A DNA stretch of 64,000 bases from Bacteroidales bacterium UBA5072 (GCA_002415855.1 DIAS01000040.1:35937-99936), one strand, 5' to 3'. Positions 1 to 10,063 are shown, counted from the first letter of the stretch. Numbers and translations are program-made. Notes: generated by a model from the sequence alone, not told the origin.

Positions 1-63
1 TATGATAGCGTGTTCAAAGATAATTATTTGGTGGAACTGTGGAATGGTGGATCAATGAAAAGG

Positions 64-93
64 TTGAACAGTACAAAATATACTTTATCTTTA
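64..93 (+). promoter_or_regulatory. Candidate Bacteroidota promoter for the S9 peptidase
   Basis: TTG at 64-66 is followed after 19 bp by TATCTTTA at 86-93. This matches the Bacteroidota sigma-ABfrA pattern (TTTG, 17-20 bp, TAnnTTTG) except for the final base. The predicted transcription start would lie near 100, leaving a short leader before the ATG at 119. Inference from motif spacing only. Confidence 0.35.
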
Positions 94-118
94 ACGCTTT
101 ATTTGAACACATCAGCGT

Positions 119-2215
119 ATGAAACACTATCTTGTTATTACAGCATTCTCGCTTATGATGACATTATTGGGCTGCAATGAAAACAATCAGGAAAACCGTC
201 CGCGGGAGGAAGGTGATTTCCTCAACCAGTTGACAGAACAGGAAATCAGCGGAGGAAAGCTTACGGCTGAGTTGTTGTGGAAATTCGGCCGGGTAGGCGA
301 TATGCAGCTTTCTCCCGACGGAAAGACTGTCTTGTATACGGTTACCCGTTATGATGCAAAAACCGATAAAAAACACACCTGGATTTTTTCAGTTCCGTCG
401 GAGGGCGGACAGTCATTTAACATGACTGATGGGTTGCCTTCATGTGTTAATCCCCGTTGGATAAACAACTCCGCCATAGCCTTTCTATCCAAAGAAAAGG
501 AAACCATGCAGATTTGGAGAATGAATGCTGACGGATCGGATAAGACCGTTATTTCAGAAATTGAAGGCGATGTGAACGGATTTGAATTTGCACCGGACGG
601 CAGTCACCTTTTCTATCTCCAGGATGTAAAGATGGACTCTGCTGTCCAGGACAGGTACCCGGATCTTCCGTTGGCCAAAGGACTTGTTTTTGATGATTTG
701 ATGTACAGACATTGGGATGCATGGACAGATTATGCATACAGCCACATCTTCGTGACCCGGTTTACAGATGGCAGGATCAGCAAAGGCGCGGATATCCTGA
801 TAGGAGAGCACTATGATTCCCCGCTCCCACCCTATTTTGATATCGCCGACATAGCCTGGAGTCCTGATGGGGTGAAACTGGCCTATTCCTGCAAGAAACT
901 AAAAGGAAAGGATTTTGCCATAAGCACCAATAGTGATATATATCTTTATGATGTTGAAGGAAATACAACTGAGAATATCACCGATGGAATGGCAGGATAT
1001 GACCGCTACCCGGTGTTTTCTCCTGACAGCAGAAAGATTGCCTTTATGAGCATGGAAACTCCCGGATACGAGGCCGACAAAGAAAGGCTTTTCATTTACG
1101 ATATAGAAAACAGGACCAGGGAATATGTTACTTCCCGGTTCGATCAGAATGCAGAACATTATGTTTGGAGTTCCGACAGCCGGAAGCTTTACTTTATCAG
1201 CGGCACACAGGCTACTTACCAGGTGTATGAAGCTGTTCCGGAAAACGGCGGGATCCGCCAGGTTACGAAAGGCGAACACGATTTTACGAGTATTGCCCTT
1301 AGCAGCAATGTAATGACAGGTACCAAGAGTACCTTATCCATGGCCCCGGAGATCTACCGGATAGATCCGGGAACGGGTCAGGAGACTCAGCTTACTTTTG
1401 TCAACAAAAACATTTACGATGTGATCAGGACCGGAAAGGTCGAAGAAAAGCGGGTAAAAACTACCGACGGCAAAGATATGCTGGTATGGGTTGTATTTCC
1501 GCCTGATTTCAATCCTTCAGAAAAATACCCGGCCCTGCTGTATTGTCAGGGGGGACCTCAAAGCGCTGTTTCCCAGCGTTTCTCCTACCGCTGGAATCTT
1601 CAGTTGATGGCAGCCAACGGATATATTGTTGTGGCTCCCAACCGGAGAGGTCTACCTACCTTCGGGCAGAAATGGAATGAACAAATATCGGGTGATTACG
1701 GGGGTCAGAATATCAGGGATTACCTGAGTGCCATTGATGCCGTTAAAAAAGAACCCTATGTGGATGCGGACAGGCTGGGCGCTGTTGGGGCCAGCTATGG
1801 CGGTTACTCGGTACTTTACCTGGCAGGTATGCATGAAAAACGGTTCAAGGTGTTCATTGCACATTGCGGGATGTTCAACCTCGAAAGCCAGTCCGCTGCA
1901 ACGGAGGAAATGTTCTTTGTCCACCATGACCTTGGCGGCTATTACTGGGACAAACCCAAGCCTAAAAGCTTCACACAGTTCTCGCCCCATTTGTACGTGG
2001 ATAAATGGGATACACCCATCATGCTGATCACCGGGGCCAATGACTTTCGCATTCCCTACACAGAAAGCCTGCAGGCTTTTAATGTGGCCCAGCTCCGTGG
2101 CATACCCAGCAGACTGCTGTTTTATCCCGACGAAGGTCACTGGGTAATGAAACCTCAGAACAGCATTCTCTGGCAAAGAGAGTTTTTCGGCTGGCTGGAT
2201 CAGTGGTTGAAATAG
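119..2215 (+). CDS. Exported S9 family prolyl oligopeptidase-like peptidase (lipoprotein)
   Basis: A 698-residue serine peptidase predicted to cleave peptides at the cell envelope. The N-terminus is a lipoprotein signal with a lipobox ending LLGC around residue 19. The first half has repeated beta-propeller (WD40/TolB-like) strands such as SPDGKTVLY and SPDGVKLAY. The second half is the alpha/beta-hydrolase domain, with nucleophile Ser559 in GASYGGY, Asp642 in GANDFRIP and His674 in DEGHW, so the catalytic triad is complete. Length fits the dipeptidyl-peptidase / acylaminoacyl-peptidase branch. It starts with ATG, has no operon partner, and is followed by a CBM9-like gene on the same strand. 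The exact cleavage specificity cannot be read from the sequence. Confidence 0.93.
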   Translation: MKHYLVITAFSLMMTLLGCNENNQENRPREEGDFLNQLTEQEISGGKLTAELLWKFGRVGDMQLSPDGKTVLYTVTRYDAKTDKKHTWIFSVPSEGGQSFNMTDGLPSCVNPRWINNSAIAFLSKEKETMQIWRMNADGSDKTVISEIEGDVNGFEFAPDGSHLFYLQDVKMDSAVQDRYPDLPLAKGLVFDDLMYRHWDAWTDYAYSHIFVTRFTDGRISKGADILIGEHYDSPLPPYFDIADIAWSPDGVKLAYSCKKLKGKDFAISTNSDIYLYDVEGNTTENITDGMAGYDRYPVFSPDSRKIAFMSMETPGYEADKERLFIYDIENRTREYVTSRFDQNAEHYVWSSDSRKLYFISGTQATYQVYEAVPENGGIRQVTKGEHDFTSIALSSNVMTGTKSTLSMAPEIYRIDPGTGQETQLTFVNKNIYDVIRTGKVEEKRVKTTDGKDMLVWVVFPPDFNPSEKYPALLYCQGGPQSAVSQRFSYRWNLQLMAANGYIVVAPNRRGLPTFGQKWNEQISGDYGGQNIRDYLSAIDAVKKEPYVDADRLGAVGASYGGYSVLYLAGMHEKRFKVFIAHCGMFNLESQSAATEEMFFVHHDLGGYYWDKPKPKSFTQFSPHLYVDKWDTPIMLITGANDFRIPYTESLQAFNVAQLRGIPSRLLFYPDEGHWVMKPQNSILWQREFFGWLDQWLK

Positions 2216-2294
2216 GGACCAGCGACGAGAGACGAGAGGGTTTTGGGTATTGAATTAGGAATTAGGAATTGATCATTAAATACTTCCAGAACAT

Positions 2295-3020
2295 ATGCAC
2301 AGTATTGGTAAGTTTTTCGCCCTGATACCAGTGGTTTTTCCATGGGTCCTTCTGGGACAGGGCGCTGCAATTCCAAACCCGGCGGATAGCGTACTGACTA
2401 TTGCCAGGTGTGCCGATTTTAGTGTATCAGGAGACGGCAGTAATCCTGAATGGACTAAGGCACAATGGATAACGTTCGGCCAACGCGGTTCAAATGCATC
2501 TTACAAAACAATGTTTAAGATCCTGTATTCCGGAAAGGGTATTTATTGTCTTTTTTTCTGTGAAGACCAAAAAATCTCAGCAACCCTGCAGGGTGAGAAC
2601 CAGGATCTTTATCGTGAGGATGTTGTTGAGGCTTTCTTTTGGGCAGATGAACGTATTCCGGTCTATTTCGAATATGAACTGTCCCCGTTGAATTATGAAT
2701 TGGTGCTCATGGTGCCGAACTATGACGGCAGATTCCTCGGATGGATTCCTTGGCATTACAGCGGGGAAAGGGTTACACAACATGCTGTTCACCTGGAACC
2801 GGGACAAGAAAAGAACAGAACAACATCCTGGACAGGTGAATTCTTCCTTCCATATGAACTGATGAGACCCATGGTGCAGGCAGCGCCAGAAAAAGGTACG
2901 CGTTGGCGCGCCAATTTCTACAGAATTGATTACGACAACCGTCCCGCCCGGTGGTCATGGATGCCTGTTCAAAGCAATTTCCACGATTATGTGCGATTCG
3001 GAACTATCCTGTTTAATTGA
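2295..3020 (+). CDS. Secreted CBM9-like carbohydrate-binding domain protein
   Basis: A 241-residue protein with a hydrophobic signal peptide (residues about 1-23, ending near LLGQGAAIP). The rest resembles the carbohydrate-binding module family 9-like fold: an early acidic segment followed by WTKAQWITFG, a central DLYREDVVEAFFWADE strand region and a C-terminal WRANFYRID strand. Such stand-alone CBM9-like proteins are common in Bacteroidota and usually of unknown ligand. No catalytic domain is visible. It follows the S9 peptidase by 79 bp on the same strand, but that gap holds only AT-rich low-complexity sequence, and a shared transcript is uncertain. Confidence 0.7.
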   Translation: MHSIGKFFALIPVVFPWVLLGQGAAIPNPADSVLTIARCADFSVSGDGSNPEWTKAQWITFGQRGSNASYKTMFKILYSGKGIYCLFFCEDQKISATLQGENQDLYREDVVEAFFWADERIPVYFEYELSPLNYELVLMVPNYDGRFLGWIPWHYSGERVTQHAVHLEPGQEKNRTTSWTGEFFLPYELMRPMVQAAPEKGTRWRANFYRIDYDNRPARWSWMPVQSNFHDYVRFGTILFN

Positions 3021-3267
3021 TTCCATGCTGAGATTGTTCAATGATAAGAACATCCGATCCTTACATCTCCTCAAGACCTGTACCTTTACCCCAAAGCTGC
3101 CCGATATCATCTTGACCAGGCACATGCCACGCTCAAGGCCTGACAGGCATGCCGGTTCCGACTGGTAACCGAATTCACCGGCAAAATCTCATGCCCATTC
3201 AAAGGTTAAAAATCCGTAAACCATGGAAACTTTTTATATATAATTAGTTTCCTAAGTATTTTTAGTT

Positions 3268-3275
3268 TATCTTTG
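3268..3275 (+). promoter_or_regulatory. Candidate -7 element (TATCTTTG) of the TetR gene
   Basis: TATCTTTG exactly matches the Bacteroidota -7 consensus TAnnTTTG and ends only 4 bp before the ATG at 3280. The expected transcription start would fall at or next to the start codon, implying a leaderless mRNA. No clear -33 TTTG is present at the expected distance. Confidence 0.4.
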
Positions 3276-3279
3276 CATC

Positions 3280-3900
3280 ATGCATGAAGAATTAAACAAT
3301 ATCCTCCAGCGGGTACACACACTTTACCGGAAGTACGGCATAAAGAGCGTTACGATGGACGACGTATCGCGTGAATTAGGCATTTCAAAGAAAACGCTTT
3401 ACCAGTATGTCCATGATAAAGACGAGTTGGTCAGAAAGGTGATTGAATTTGAGCTCTCCCAACACCAGGGACATTATCATGAGAGCTTACGGGAAAAGCT
3501 GAATGCCATTGAGGAACTGGCTGAAATTGCCAGGTGCATCAGTTTTATGCTGAAGGAATACAGTCCGGTTACAGAGTATGACCTCAGAAAGTATTATCCA
3601 GATCTCTATTTCCGGGCACGTGAAATCAGGCGTGAACGGATCCACAAGTTCATCCTGGACAACCTGATCAAGGGGAAGAAAGAAGGATTATACCGTGAGA
3701 ACCTGAACACAGATATATTGGCCAAGTTCAGTCTGTCCAACATCGACGGCATGTTCGAAAGCGATATCATCACCATCAGTGAATTCCTTGACCAGCAGTT
3801 TTTTCTCGAGTATTTTGTTTATCACCTGCGTGGAATTGTAAGTGAGAAGGGGTTGGCCATACTCGACAGCACACTTCGAACCTATGAGATTGTGATATAA
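3280..3900 (+). CDS. TetR/AcrR family transcriptional regulator
   Basis: A 206-residue regulator. The N-terminal 50 residues form the TetR DNA-binding domain (YGIKSVTMDDVSRELGISKK then TLYQYVHDKDELV), including the typical helix-turn-helix with conserved Thr/Tyr in the recognition helix. The C-terminal helical domain (about 60-206) would bind an effector and dimerise. It lies 98 bp upstream of a TolC/MFP/RND efflux operon on the same strand, the usual arrangement for a local repressor of a multidrug pump. That regulatory target is inferred from position. The ligand is unknown. Confidence 0.92.
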   Translation: MHEELNNILQRVHTLYRKYGIKSVTMDDVSRELGISKKTLYQYVHDKDELVRKVIEFELSQHQGHYHESLREKLNAIEELAEIARCISFMLKEYSPVTEYDLRKYYPDLYFRAREIRRERIHKFILDNLIKGKKEGLYRENLNTDILAKFSLSNIDGMFESDIITISEFLDQQFFLEYFVYHLRGIVSEKGLAILDSTLRTYEIVI

Positions 3901-3998
3901 AAGGAGGAGAATACTGAAGGAAAGAAGGATCGAAACCGATGATCAGCACGAATAACATTATAAATAGTATAGGATAACCACAAGAAAAACAACATACA

Positions 3999-5324
3999 AT
4001 GAGAATAACACCTTTTTTATTTGCGATGCTATTATCCTATCTGGCAATCCCTCTGGATGCCCAGATAATGCCCGTTGAAAAGACATTGCAGTTCTCCCTT
4101 GGAGAAGCAAAAGATTATGCGTTGACCAACAGTCCGATCCTGCTGAATTCAGCACGCGACGTTGAGATAGCCAAGAAACAGGTCTGGGAAAGCACATCAA
4201 TAGGACTCCCCCAGGCCAATATAAATGGATCATATTCCTATACCCCCCAGTTGGCAGGATTATCAGAGCAACTGGGCGAATTTATTCCCGATTTCGATCC
4301 CAACGCTCTGAAAACGAGCATCTTCGGGAGTTTCCAGGTTGACCAGCTGCTTTTCAGCGGACAATACCTCATCGGCGTCAAAGCTGCCAAAGTATACGCC
4401 AACATGAGTGTTCTGGCCAATACCAAGTCGAAAATCGGTGTAGTGGAGAACATTACCAATAATTACTTCAGTGCGCTTGTTGCCAGGCAATCAAAAAGTA
4501 TTCTCGACTCTACACTGGCGGCAGTGGAAAAAACACGCTTTGAGACCGAACAGATGTACAAGAACGGTTTTGTTGAGGAAACCGATGTGGATCAGCTGAA
4601 AATACTGTCGTCAAACATAAAAAGCAGCTTATCGGTGGCCGAAAGACAAATTGATCTGATGGAAAGGTTGCTGAAGTTCCAGATGGGGTTGTCGATCGAT
4701 CAGCCGATAGTTCTTACCGACAATATTGATGCGCTGGTGCTGACCATGGATGTGGAAGTTTCAGCGATTGACAGCTTTGTGCTTGACCGGAACATCGATT
4801 ACAAAATAGCAAGCAACCAGGAATACCTGATGCAGCTCAATCAGCAGGTGAAAAAGTCCGAATACCTGCCTTCAGTCTCGGGCTATTACTCCTATTACAA
4901 AAGCTTCGACGACAACTTTTTTAACGACCAGTCTCCAAGCACCTTTGGCCTTTCCTTTTATGTACCGATCTTCAGCAGTGGTCAGAGAGCAGCCAGGGTA
5001 AGCCAGAGCAAGCTTTCTTATCTGAAAGCCAAGACCAATAAAGAGATTGCCGCTGAGAGCCTCAGGATACAATATCAGACTGCTCTTTCAGAATACATAT
5101 CAGCCCATGACATCTATATTCTGCAAAAGGAGAACCGTGAATTGTCCCTGCGCATTTATACCAAGTCGATTACAAAATTCAGGGAAGGAATCGGATCTAG
5201 CCTCGATCTGAACCAGACCCAGTCCCAGTATTTCGATGCTGAAGGTGTTTACTACAGGGCATTGATGTCACTGGTTTCAGCCAAGTCAAAACTGGAAAGT
5301 CTTTTAGCGAACTCTATTAACTAA
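3999..5324 (+). CDS. TolC family outer membrane efflux protein
   Basis: A 441-residue outer membrane channel subunit. It has a cleavable signal peptide (about residues 1-21, ending LDAQ) followed by two repeats of long alpha-helical coiled coil interrupted by beta-strand segments, as in the outer membrane efflux protein family. It would form the trimeric exit duct for the RND pump encoded downstream. It is the first gene of a tight three-gene run (26 bp to the next gene). The length is normal for the family. Substrate is not predictable. Confidence 0.93.
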   Translation: MRITPFLFAMLLSYLAIPLDAQIMPVEKTLQFSLGEAKDYALTNSPILLNSARDVEIAKKQVWESTSIGLPQANINGSYSYTPQLAGLSEQLGEFIPDFDPNALKTSIFGSFQVDQLLFSGQYLIGVKAAKVYANMSVLANTKSKIGVVENITNNYFSALVARQSKSILDSTLAAVEKTRFETEQMYKNGFVEETDVDQLKILSSNIKSSLSVAERQIDLMERLLKFQMGLSIDQPIVLTDNIDALVLTMDVEVSAIDSFVLDRNIDYKIASNQEYLMQLNQQVKKSEYLPSVSGYYSYYKSFDDNFFNDQSPSTFGLSFYVPIFSSGQRAARVSQSKLSYLKAKTNKEIAAESLRIQYQTALSEYISAHDIYILQKENRELSLRIYTKSITKFREGIGSSLDLNQTQSQYFDAEGVYYRALMSLVSAKSKLESLLANSIN

Positions 5325-5350
5325 TTAGCAACATATAAAATCATAATAAA

Positions 5351-6463
5351 ATGAAAACCAAAGTATTAATTGTTCTTGCACTGATGATCGCTGCTGCCTG
5401 TGGCGGCAACAAAGAATCCCGGCTTGAAGCATTAAAAAGCAAACGTGATAAAATCAACCAGTCCATTGAAAAGCTTGAAGCAGAAATTGCAGCCTCTGCA
5501 GATTCGACTTCAAAAAATGATGACGCAACCTTCGTTTCGGTTGAAGAAATTAAGACTCAGGCATTTAACCATTATATCGAAGTACAGGGTAAACTTGACG
5601 GAGATCAGAATCTTTCGGTATTTCCCGAAGCCATGGGTGTACTGATGGAGGTCTATGCCAAAGCCGGCCAGCATGTGTATACCGGTCAGGTGCTGGCCCG
5701 GATCAATGATGCACAGTACCAGGAACAGCTCAAGTCCTTGCAAAGCACCTACCAGTTAGCCCTGGATACATACGCGAAGCAGGAAAACCTTTGGAAACAG
5801 CAGATAGGTTCGGAAATTCAATATCTCCAGGCAAAGACAAACAAAGAAGCGCTTGAATCTCAAATTGCCGGTATTAACAAACTGATTGATATGACCCGTA
5901 TTAAATCTCCCATTGACGGGACAATTGAAGAATCCATGGTTAAAGTTGGGCAATCGGTCTCTCCTTCCATGCCCGCATTCAGGGTGGTTAATTTCAGCAA
6001 TCTCAAGGTTACTGCCGATGTTGCTGAAGCCTATACTTCAAAGATCAGCAATGGCGATGAAGTGATTGTTTACCTGCCCGACGTCAAACAGGAAATCGTT
6101 GCCAAGGTAACTTTCTGCAGCAAGTACATTAATCCGGTAAACAGGACCTTTGCGGTTGAGGCGAAGTTGAATTCAAAATCTGATAACCTGAAGGCCAACA
6201 TGATCGCTGTTTTGAAGATCAATGATTACCGTGTTCCCGAGGCATTTGTACTACCTGTTAACCTGGTGCGGAACGATAACAAGGGGCAGTATATATTACT
6301 GGCTGCCCAGGAGAATAACCAGTTTATTGCCAGAAAGACGGTTATTCAAACCGGACAGATCTATAACGGGTATACCGAAGTCATCAGCGGGCTTGAACCT
6401 GGTCAAAAGATCATCACAAGTGGTTACCTGAACCTGGAAGAAGGTGAGCCGGTGAGGTTCTAA
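5351..6463 (+). CDS. RND efflux periplasmic adaptor (membrane fusion lipoprotein)
   Basis: A 370-residue HlyD/AcrA-type adaptor. The N-terminus is a lipoprotein signal with lipobox AAAC near residue 16, so it is anchored to the inner membrane. It is followed by a short charged coiled coil (about 22-50) that is an extra N-terminal feature seen in Bacteroidota adaptors. The biotinyl-lipoyl half-motifs (VYAKAGQHVYTGQVLARI and IKSPIDGTIEESMVKVGQSV) flank the central hairpin. The C-terminal part is the beta-barrel and membrane-proximal domain. It sits between the TolC and RND genes and should bridge them. Confidence 0.93.
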   Translation: MKTKVLIVLALMIAAACGGNKESRLEALKSKRDKINQSIEKLEAEIAASADSTSKNDDATFVSVEEIKTQAFNHYIEVQGKLDGDQNLSVFPEAMGVLMEVYAKAGQHVYTGQVLARINDAQYQEQLKSLQSTYQLALDTYAKQENLWKQQIGSEIQYLQAKTNKEALESQIAGINKLIDMTRIKSPIDGTIEESMVKVGQSVSPSMPAFRVVNFSNLKVTADVAEAYTSKISNGDEVIVYLPDVKQEIVAKVTFCSKYINPVNRTFAVEAKLNSKSDNLKANMIAVLKINDYRVPEAFVLPVNLVRNDNKGQYILLAAQENNQFIARKTVIQTGQIYNGYTEVISGLEPGQKIITSGYLNLEEGEPVRF

Positions 6464-6482
6464 TTTATAATATGCGCAGAAA

Positions 6483-9400
6483 ATGATCCAAAAATACAAA
6501 GAATTCAAGCCCACCAGCTGGGCCATTGATAACAAGACCAGTATGTATATGCTGGCACTGATCCTCGCAGTTTTTGGTTTTATCAGCTATACCAGCATTC
6601 CCAAGGAACAGATACCGGAAATTAAGCTGACCTATATTATGGTAAATACCCCCTATCCGGGTACATCCCCCACGGATATCGAGAATTTCATCACCCGTCC
6701 GCTGGAAAAGAACTTGAAATCAATTGAGGATGTAAAGGAAATTACCAGCAATTCGGTACAGGACTATTCATCGATCGTGGTGGAATTCAATACGGGTATG
6801 GACCTCTCGGAAGCCAAGCAGCGGGTAAAAGATGCTGTTGACAAGACCAAAAAAGATCTGCCCACTGATCTCAAGAGCGATCCCTCAGTCATGGAGCTGG
6901 ATTTCTCCGAAATACCCATCATGAATATCAATCTCTCGGGAGACTATAGTCTGGACAACCTGAAATTTTATGCAGACAAAATGGCTGAACGGATTGAGGA
7001 AGTTCCCGAAATAACCCGTGTGGAATTGGTTGGCGCCCTTGACCGTGAAATACAGGTGGATGTTGACATGTACAAAATGCAGGCAGCCATGGTCACATTC
7101 CGTGATATCAACAATGCCATTGCCTATGAGAATATGACCATTTCAGGCGGCAGTATTGACATGGCCGGCATGAGCAGGTCGGTGCGTGTAGTCGGTGAAT
7201 TCAGCAACGTGGATGTAATTAAGAATATCAGCCTGATATCTTCGAGCGGAGCTATTGTAAAGCTTTCTGATATTGCAGAGATCAAGGATACGCATAAGAA
7301 GCAGGAAAGCTTTTCCAGACTGGGCGGTAAGAATGTTGTTACACTGAATGTCATTAAAAAAAGCGGACAAAACCTGATCAATGCGGCAGATCAGATCAAG
7401 ATCATCACCGATGATATGAAAGCTAACGATTTGCCCAGGGATCTTTCGGTCACAGTTTCGGGCGACCAGTCCTATTATACCCGGAACATTCTGAAGGAGC
7501 TCAACAATACCATCGTTATTGGTTTTCTCCTCGTTACCATGGTACTGATGTTCTTTATGGGATTGACAAATGCCATTTTTGTCGGATTTTCAGTCCCACT
7601 TTCCATGGCGCTTGCTTATATCGTGATCAGGCTTCCGTTCTTTGACTTTACCCTTAACATGCTGGTGATGTTCTCCTTCATTTTTGCGCTGGGTATCGTC
7701 GTGGACGATGCCATTGTGGTAATAGAGAATACGCACCGTATCTTCAGCAAAACAGGACTTGATATCAAAAATTCAGCTAAAGCTGCAGCCGGCGAGGTGT
7801 TCATACCCATTCTTTCGGGTACGCTCACCACCCTGGCACCTTTCTTTCCGCTTGCATTCTGGCCGGGTGTAGTAGGTAAATTCATGTATTATATTCCGGT
7901 TACACTGATCATAACGCTCTTCGCTTCGCTTATCGTAGCCTATGCCTTCAATCCGGTATTTGCGGTGACATTTATGAAGCCTGATGAAAAAGAAGGTGAG
8001 GAACGCGACCGGAAGGCTATATTAAAGACCGGGGTAATAATTTTCCTGATCTCGGCCTTGTTTTACATTCCCGGATTCCTGGGCGGAAAATTCTTCCTGG
8101 GACTTGCCAATCTCGGCGTATTCATTGCTATCAGCTATGTTCTGCATAATTTATACATGTGGAAGTTCCTGCTCAGATTCCAGCAGAACATCATCCCAAA
8201 AATGCTGCAATTATACGAGCGTGTGCTGAGATGGGCATTGAAAGGCCGCAGGCCTGTAAGGTTGCTTTGGGAACTCGTTGCACTGTTTGTGATCAGTATT
8301 GTCATCTTTATGATCAGCAAACCGAATGTCCTGTTTTTTCCTGACAGCGATCCGGCTTCCATCTATGTCAACATTAAAATGCCGGTAGGAACTGAAGTAG
8401 AAGTTACCGATTCTATAACCAAGCTAACCGAGGAGCACGTTTTTAAAGTTCTTGGTGAAAATAATCCGATCGTCGAATCGGTTATCTCCAATGTAGCTCT
8501 CGGAGCCTCCTCCGAGATGTTCAGTTCCGGAGCCATCACTTCCAACCTGGGAAGAATAACCATCAATTTTGTTGAGTTTGCCAAGCGGCATGGTGAAAAT
8601 ACAAGTCCCTACATGGATAAAATCAGAAAGGAAGTTAAAGACATAGCAGGTGCTGAAATTACTGTTGACAAGAGAAGTATGGGACCTCCGGTAGGAAAAC
8701 CCGTTAATATTGAAATTTCCAGTGAAGACCTGGTTGAACTCATCAATACCACTGAAAGTTTAAAGCACTTTATTGATTCTGTCAAAATCGCTGGCATTGA
8801 AGAGCTCAAGTCGGATTTCGAAACCTATAAACCTGAATTAATTGTAAACATTGACCGTCAGAGGGCCAATCAGGAAGGTATCACAACGGCTCAGATTGGG
8901 AATGAATTGCGCACTGCGATCACCGGAACGGAAGTATCCAAATACCGGGAAGATGAGGAACAGTATCCCATACAGCTACGCTACAATGAATATCTGCGTG
9001 AAAATATCGACAGGCTGATGAACCTGAAAATTACCTTCATGGATATGTCATCCGGCCGTTTAAAAAGTATTCCGCTGTCATCCGTGGCCACAGTCACCTA
9101 TCAGAACACTTACGGAGGAATAAAACGGAACGATCTGAAAAGGGTGATCACCCTCTCTTCAAATCTGTTATCGGGTTATAACTCCAATGAGGTGAATACG
9201 AAACTTCGACAGGTTCTTCCAAAATTTAACAAACCTGCCGGGACGGTGATTTCAATTACCGGTGAACAGGAGGACCAGGCCGAGAATATGGCATTTCTTT
9301 CCAAGGCAATGCTGGTTGCTATCTTCCTTGTGCTGTTCATCCTGATTACGCAGTTTAATTCACTGAGCAAGCCCTTTATTATAATTTCAGAGATCGTATT

Positions 9401-9890
9401 CAGCATCATCGGGGTATTGCTGGGCTTCAGCCTGTTCAAAATGGACTTCTCGGTGATCATGACCGGTATGGGAATTGTTGCACTGGCAGGTATTGTTGTC
9501 AGAAACGGGATATTGCTTGTTGAGTTTACCGATAAACTCAGGGAGGAAGGTGTGCGAACCAGAGAAGCCATCATCCAGGCCGGAAAGATCCGGATCACCC
9601 CGATCGTGCTTACAGCAACAGCCACCATACTCGGGTTGATCCCGCTGGCAACCGGATTTAATATCAATTTCAGCACCCTGCTGACTGATCTGAATCCGCA
9701 CATTCATTTGGGCGGTGATACCAAGGCCTTTTTCGGTCCGCTTGCCTGGTCGATCATCTTCGGTCTGTCCTTTGCAACTGTGCTTACACTGGTATTCATT
9801 CCTGTTATGTACAGTATATTGCACACAGCAAAGCTCAATATCACCAGAAGCAACCACAGGAGAAAGCTCAGGAGGGCCGGCAGGAGCTAG
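6483..9890 (+). CDS. RND family efflux pump inner-membrane transporter
   Basis: A 1135-residue AcrB/MMPL-superfamily transporter that would use the proton motive force to drive export. There is one transmembrane helix near residue 25, a large periplasmic loop, a helix bundle, a second periplasmic loop and a final helix bundle, the normal duplicated RND layout. The proton-relay pair is Asp408-Asp409 in GIVVDDAIVVIEN, matching Asp407/Asp408 of AcrB. The substrate could be drugs, detergents or lipid-like compounds. It lies 19 bp after the adaptor gene, completing the tripartite system under the upstream TetR gene. Confidence 0.95.
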   Translation: MIQKYKEFKPTSWAIDNKTSMYMLALILAVFGFISYTSIPKEQIPEIKLTYIMVNTPYPGTSPTDIENFITRPLEKNLKSIEDVKEITSNSVQDYSSIVVEFNTGMDLSEAKQRVKDAVDKTKKDLPTDLKSDPSVMELDFSEIPIMNINLSGDYSLDNLKFYADKMAERIEEVPEITRVELVGALDREIQVDVDMYKMQAAMVTFRDINNAIAYENMTISGGSIDMAGMSRSVRVVGEFSNVDVIKNISLISSSGAIVKLSDIAEIKDTHKKQESFSRLGGKNVVTLNVIKKSGQNLINAADQIKIITDDMKANDLPRDLSVTVSGDQSYYTRNILKELNNTIVIGFLLVTMVLMFFMGLTNAIFVGFSVPLSMALAYIVIRLPFFDFTLNMLVMFSFIFALGIVVDDAIVVIENTHRIFSKTGLDIKNSAKAAAGEVFIPILSGTLTTLAPFFPLAFWPGVVGKFMYYIPVTLIITLFASLIVAYAFNPVFAVTFMKPDEKEGEERDRKAILKTGVIIFLISALFYIPGFLGGKFFLGLANLGVFIAISYVLHNLYMWKFLLRFQQNIIPKMLQLYERVLRWALKGRRPVRLLWELVALFVISIVIFMISKPNVLFFPDSDPASIYVNIKMPVGTEVEVTDSITKLTEEHVFKVLGENNPIVESVISNVALGASSEMFSSGAITSNLGRITINFVEFAKRHGENTSPYMDKIRKEVKDIAGAEITVDKRSMGPPVGKPVNIEISSEDLVELINTTESLKHFIDSVKIAGIEELKSDFETYKPELIVNIDRQRANQEGITTAQIGNELRTAITGTEVSKYREDEEQYPIQLRYNEYLRENIDRLMNLKITFMDMSSGRLKSIPLSSVATVTYQNTYGGIKRNDLKRVITLSSNLLSGYNSNEVNTKLRQVLPKFNKPAGTVISITGEQEDQAENMAFLSKAMLVAIFLVLFILITQFNSLSKPFIIISEIVFSIIGVLLGFSLFKMDFSVIMTGMGIVALAGIVVRNGILLVEFTDKLREEGVRTREAIIQAGKIRITPIVLTATATILGLIPLATGFNINFSTLLTDLNPHIHLGGDTKAFFGPLAWSIIFGLSFATVLTLVFIPVMYSILHTAKLNITRSNHRRKLRRAGRS

Positions 9891-9901
9891 GGAATTAAGA
9901 A

Positions 9902-9994
9902 CTCTCGCAAAGGCCTCGCAAAGGCTCAGAATCGCAGGAAGGGTAAATAACCTGTCACCTTTGAGTCCTTTTGCTTAGTTGGGTCTTTGCGAGA
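9902..9994. repeat. Short dispersed-type repeat with inverted TCTCGCAAAG / CTTTGCGAGA arms
   Basis: The 172-bp gap after the RND gene contains two direct copies of CTCGCAAAGG (from 9904 and 9915) and an inverted copy TCTTTGCGAGA at 9984-9994. This resembles the short repetitive palindromic elements often scattered in Bacteroidota intergenic DNA. No coding potential is seen. Copy number elsewhere cannot be judged from this window. Confidence 0.45.
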
Positions 9995-10042
9995 AATTCT
10001 TCCTGTGCATAAACCTCTGATAAATGCAAGAGATCCTTTTAT

Positions 10043-10050
10043 TACTTTTG
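10043..10050 (+). promoter_or_regulatory. Candidate -7 element (TACTTTTG) upstream of the EamA transporter
   Basis: TACTTTTG matches TAnnTTTG and ends 13 bp before the ATG at 10064, implying a very short leader. No convincing -33 element was found. Confidence 0.3.
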
Positions 10051-10063
10051 TCTTTTTATTTCC

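Noticed and set aside
1..180. Open frame from the left edge (YDSVFKDNYLVELWNGG...) that could be the end of an upstream gene
   Set aside because: It runs into the S9 peptidase coding sequence in another frame and stops at about 180; overlap of more than 60 bp and a weak composition make it unlikely. It cannot be judged without the upstream sequence.
1652..2176. Long antisense open frames opposite well-supported genes (also around 9176-9703 and 10352-10891)
   Set aside because: They lie wholly inside strongly conserved coding sequences, have no family features, and reflect codon bias of the sense gene.
3021..3279. Small gene or degraded gene between CBM9-like and TetR genes
   Set aside because: Short open frames are present but lack a credible start, family features or conservation clues.
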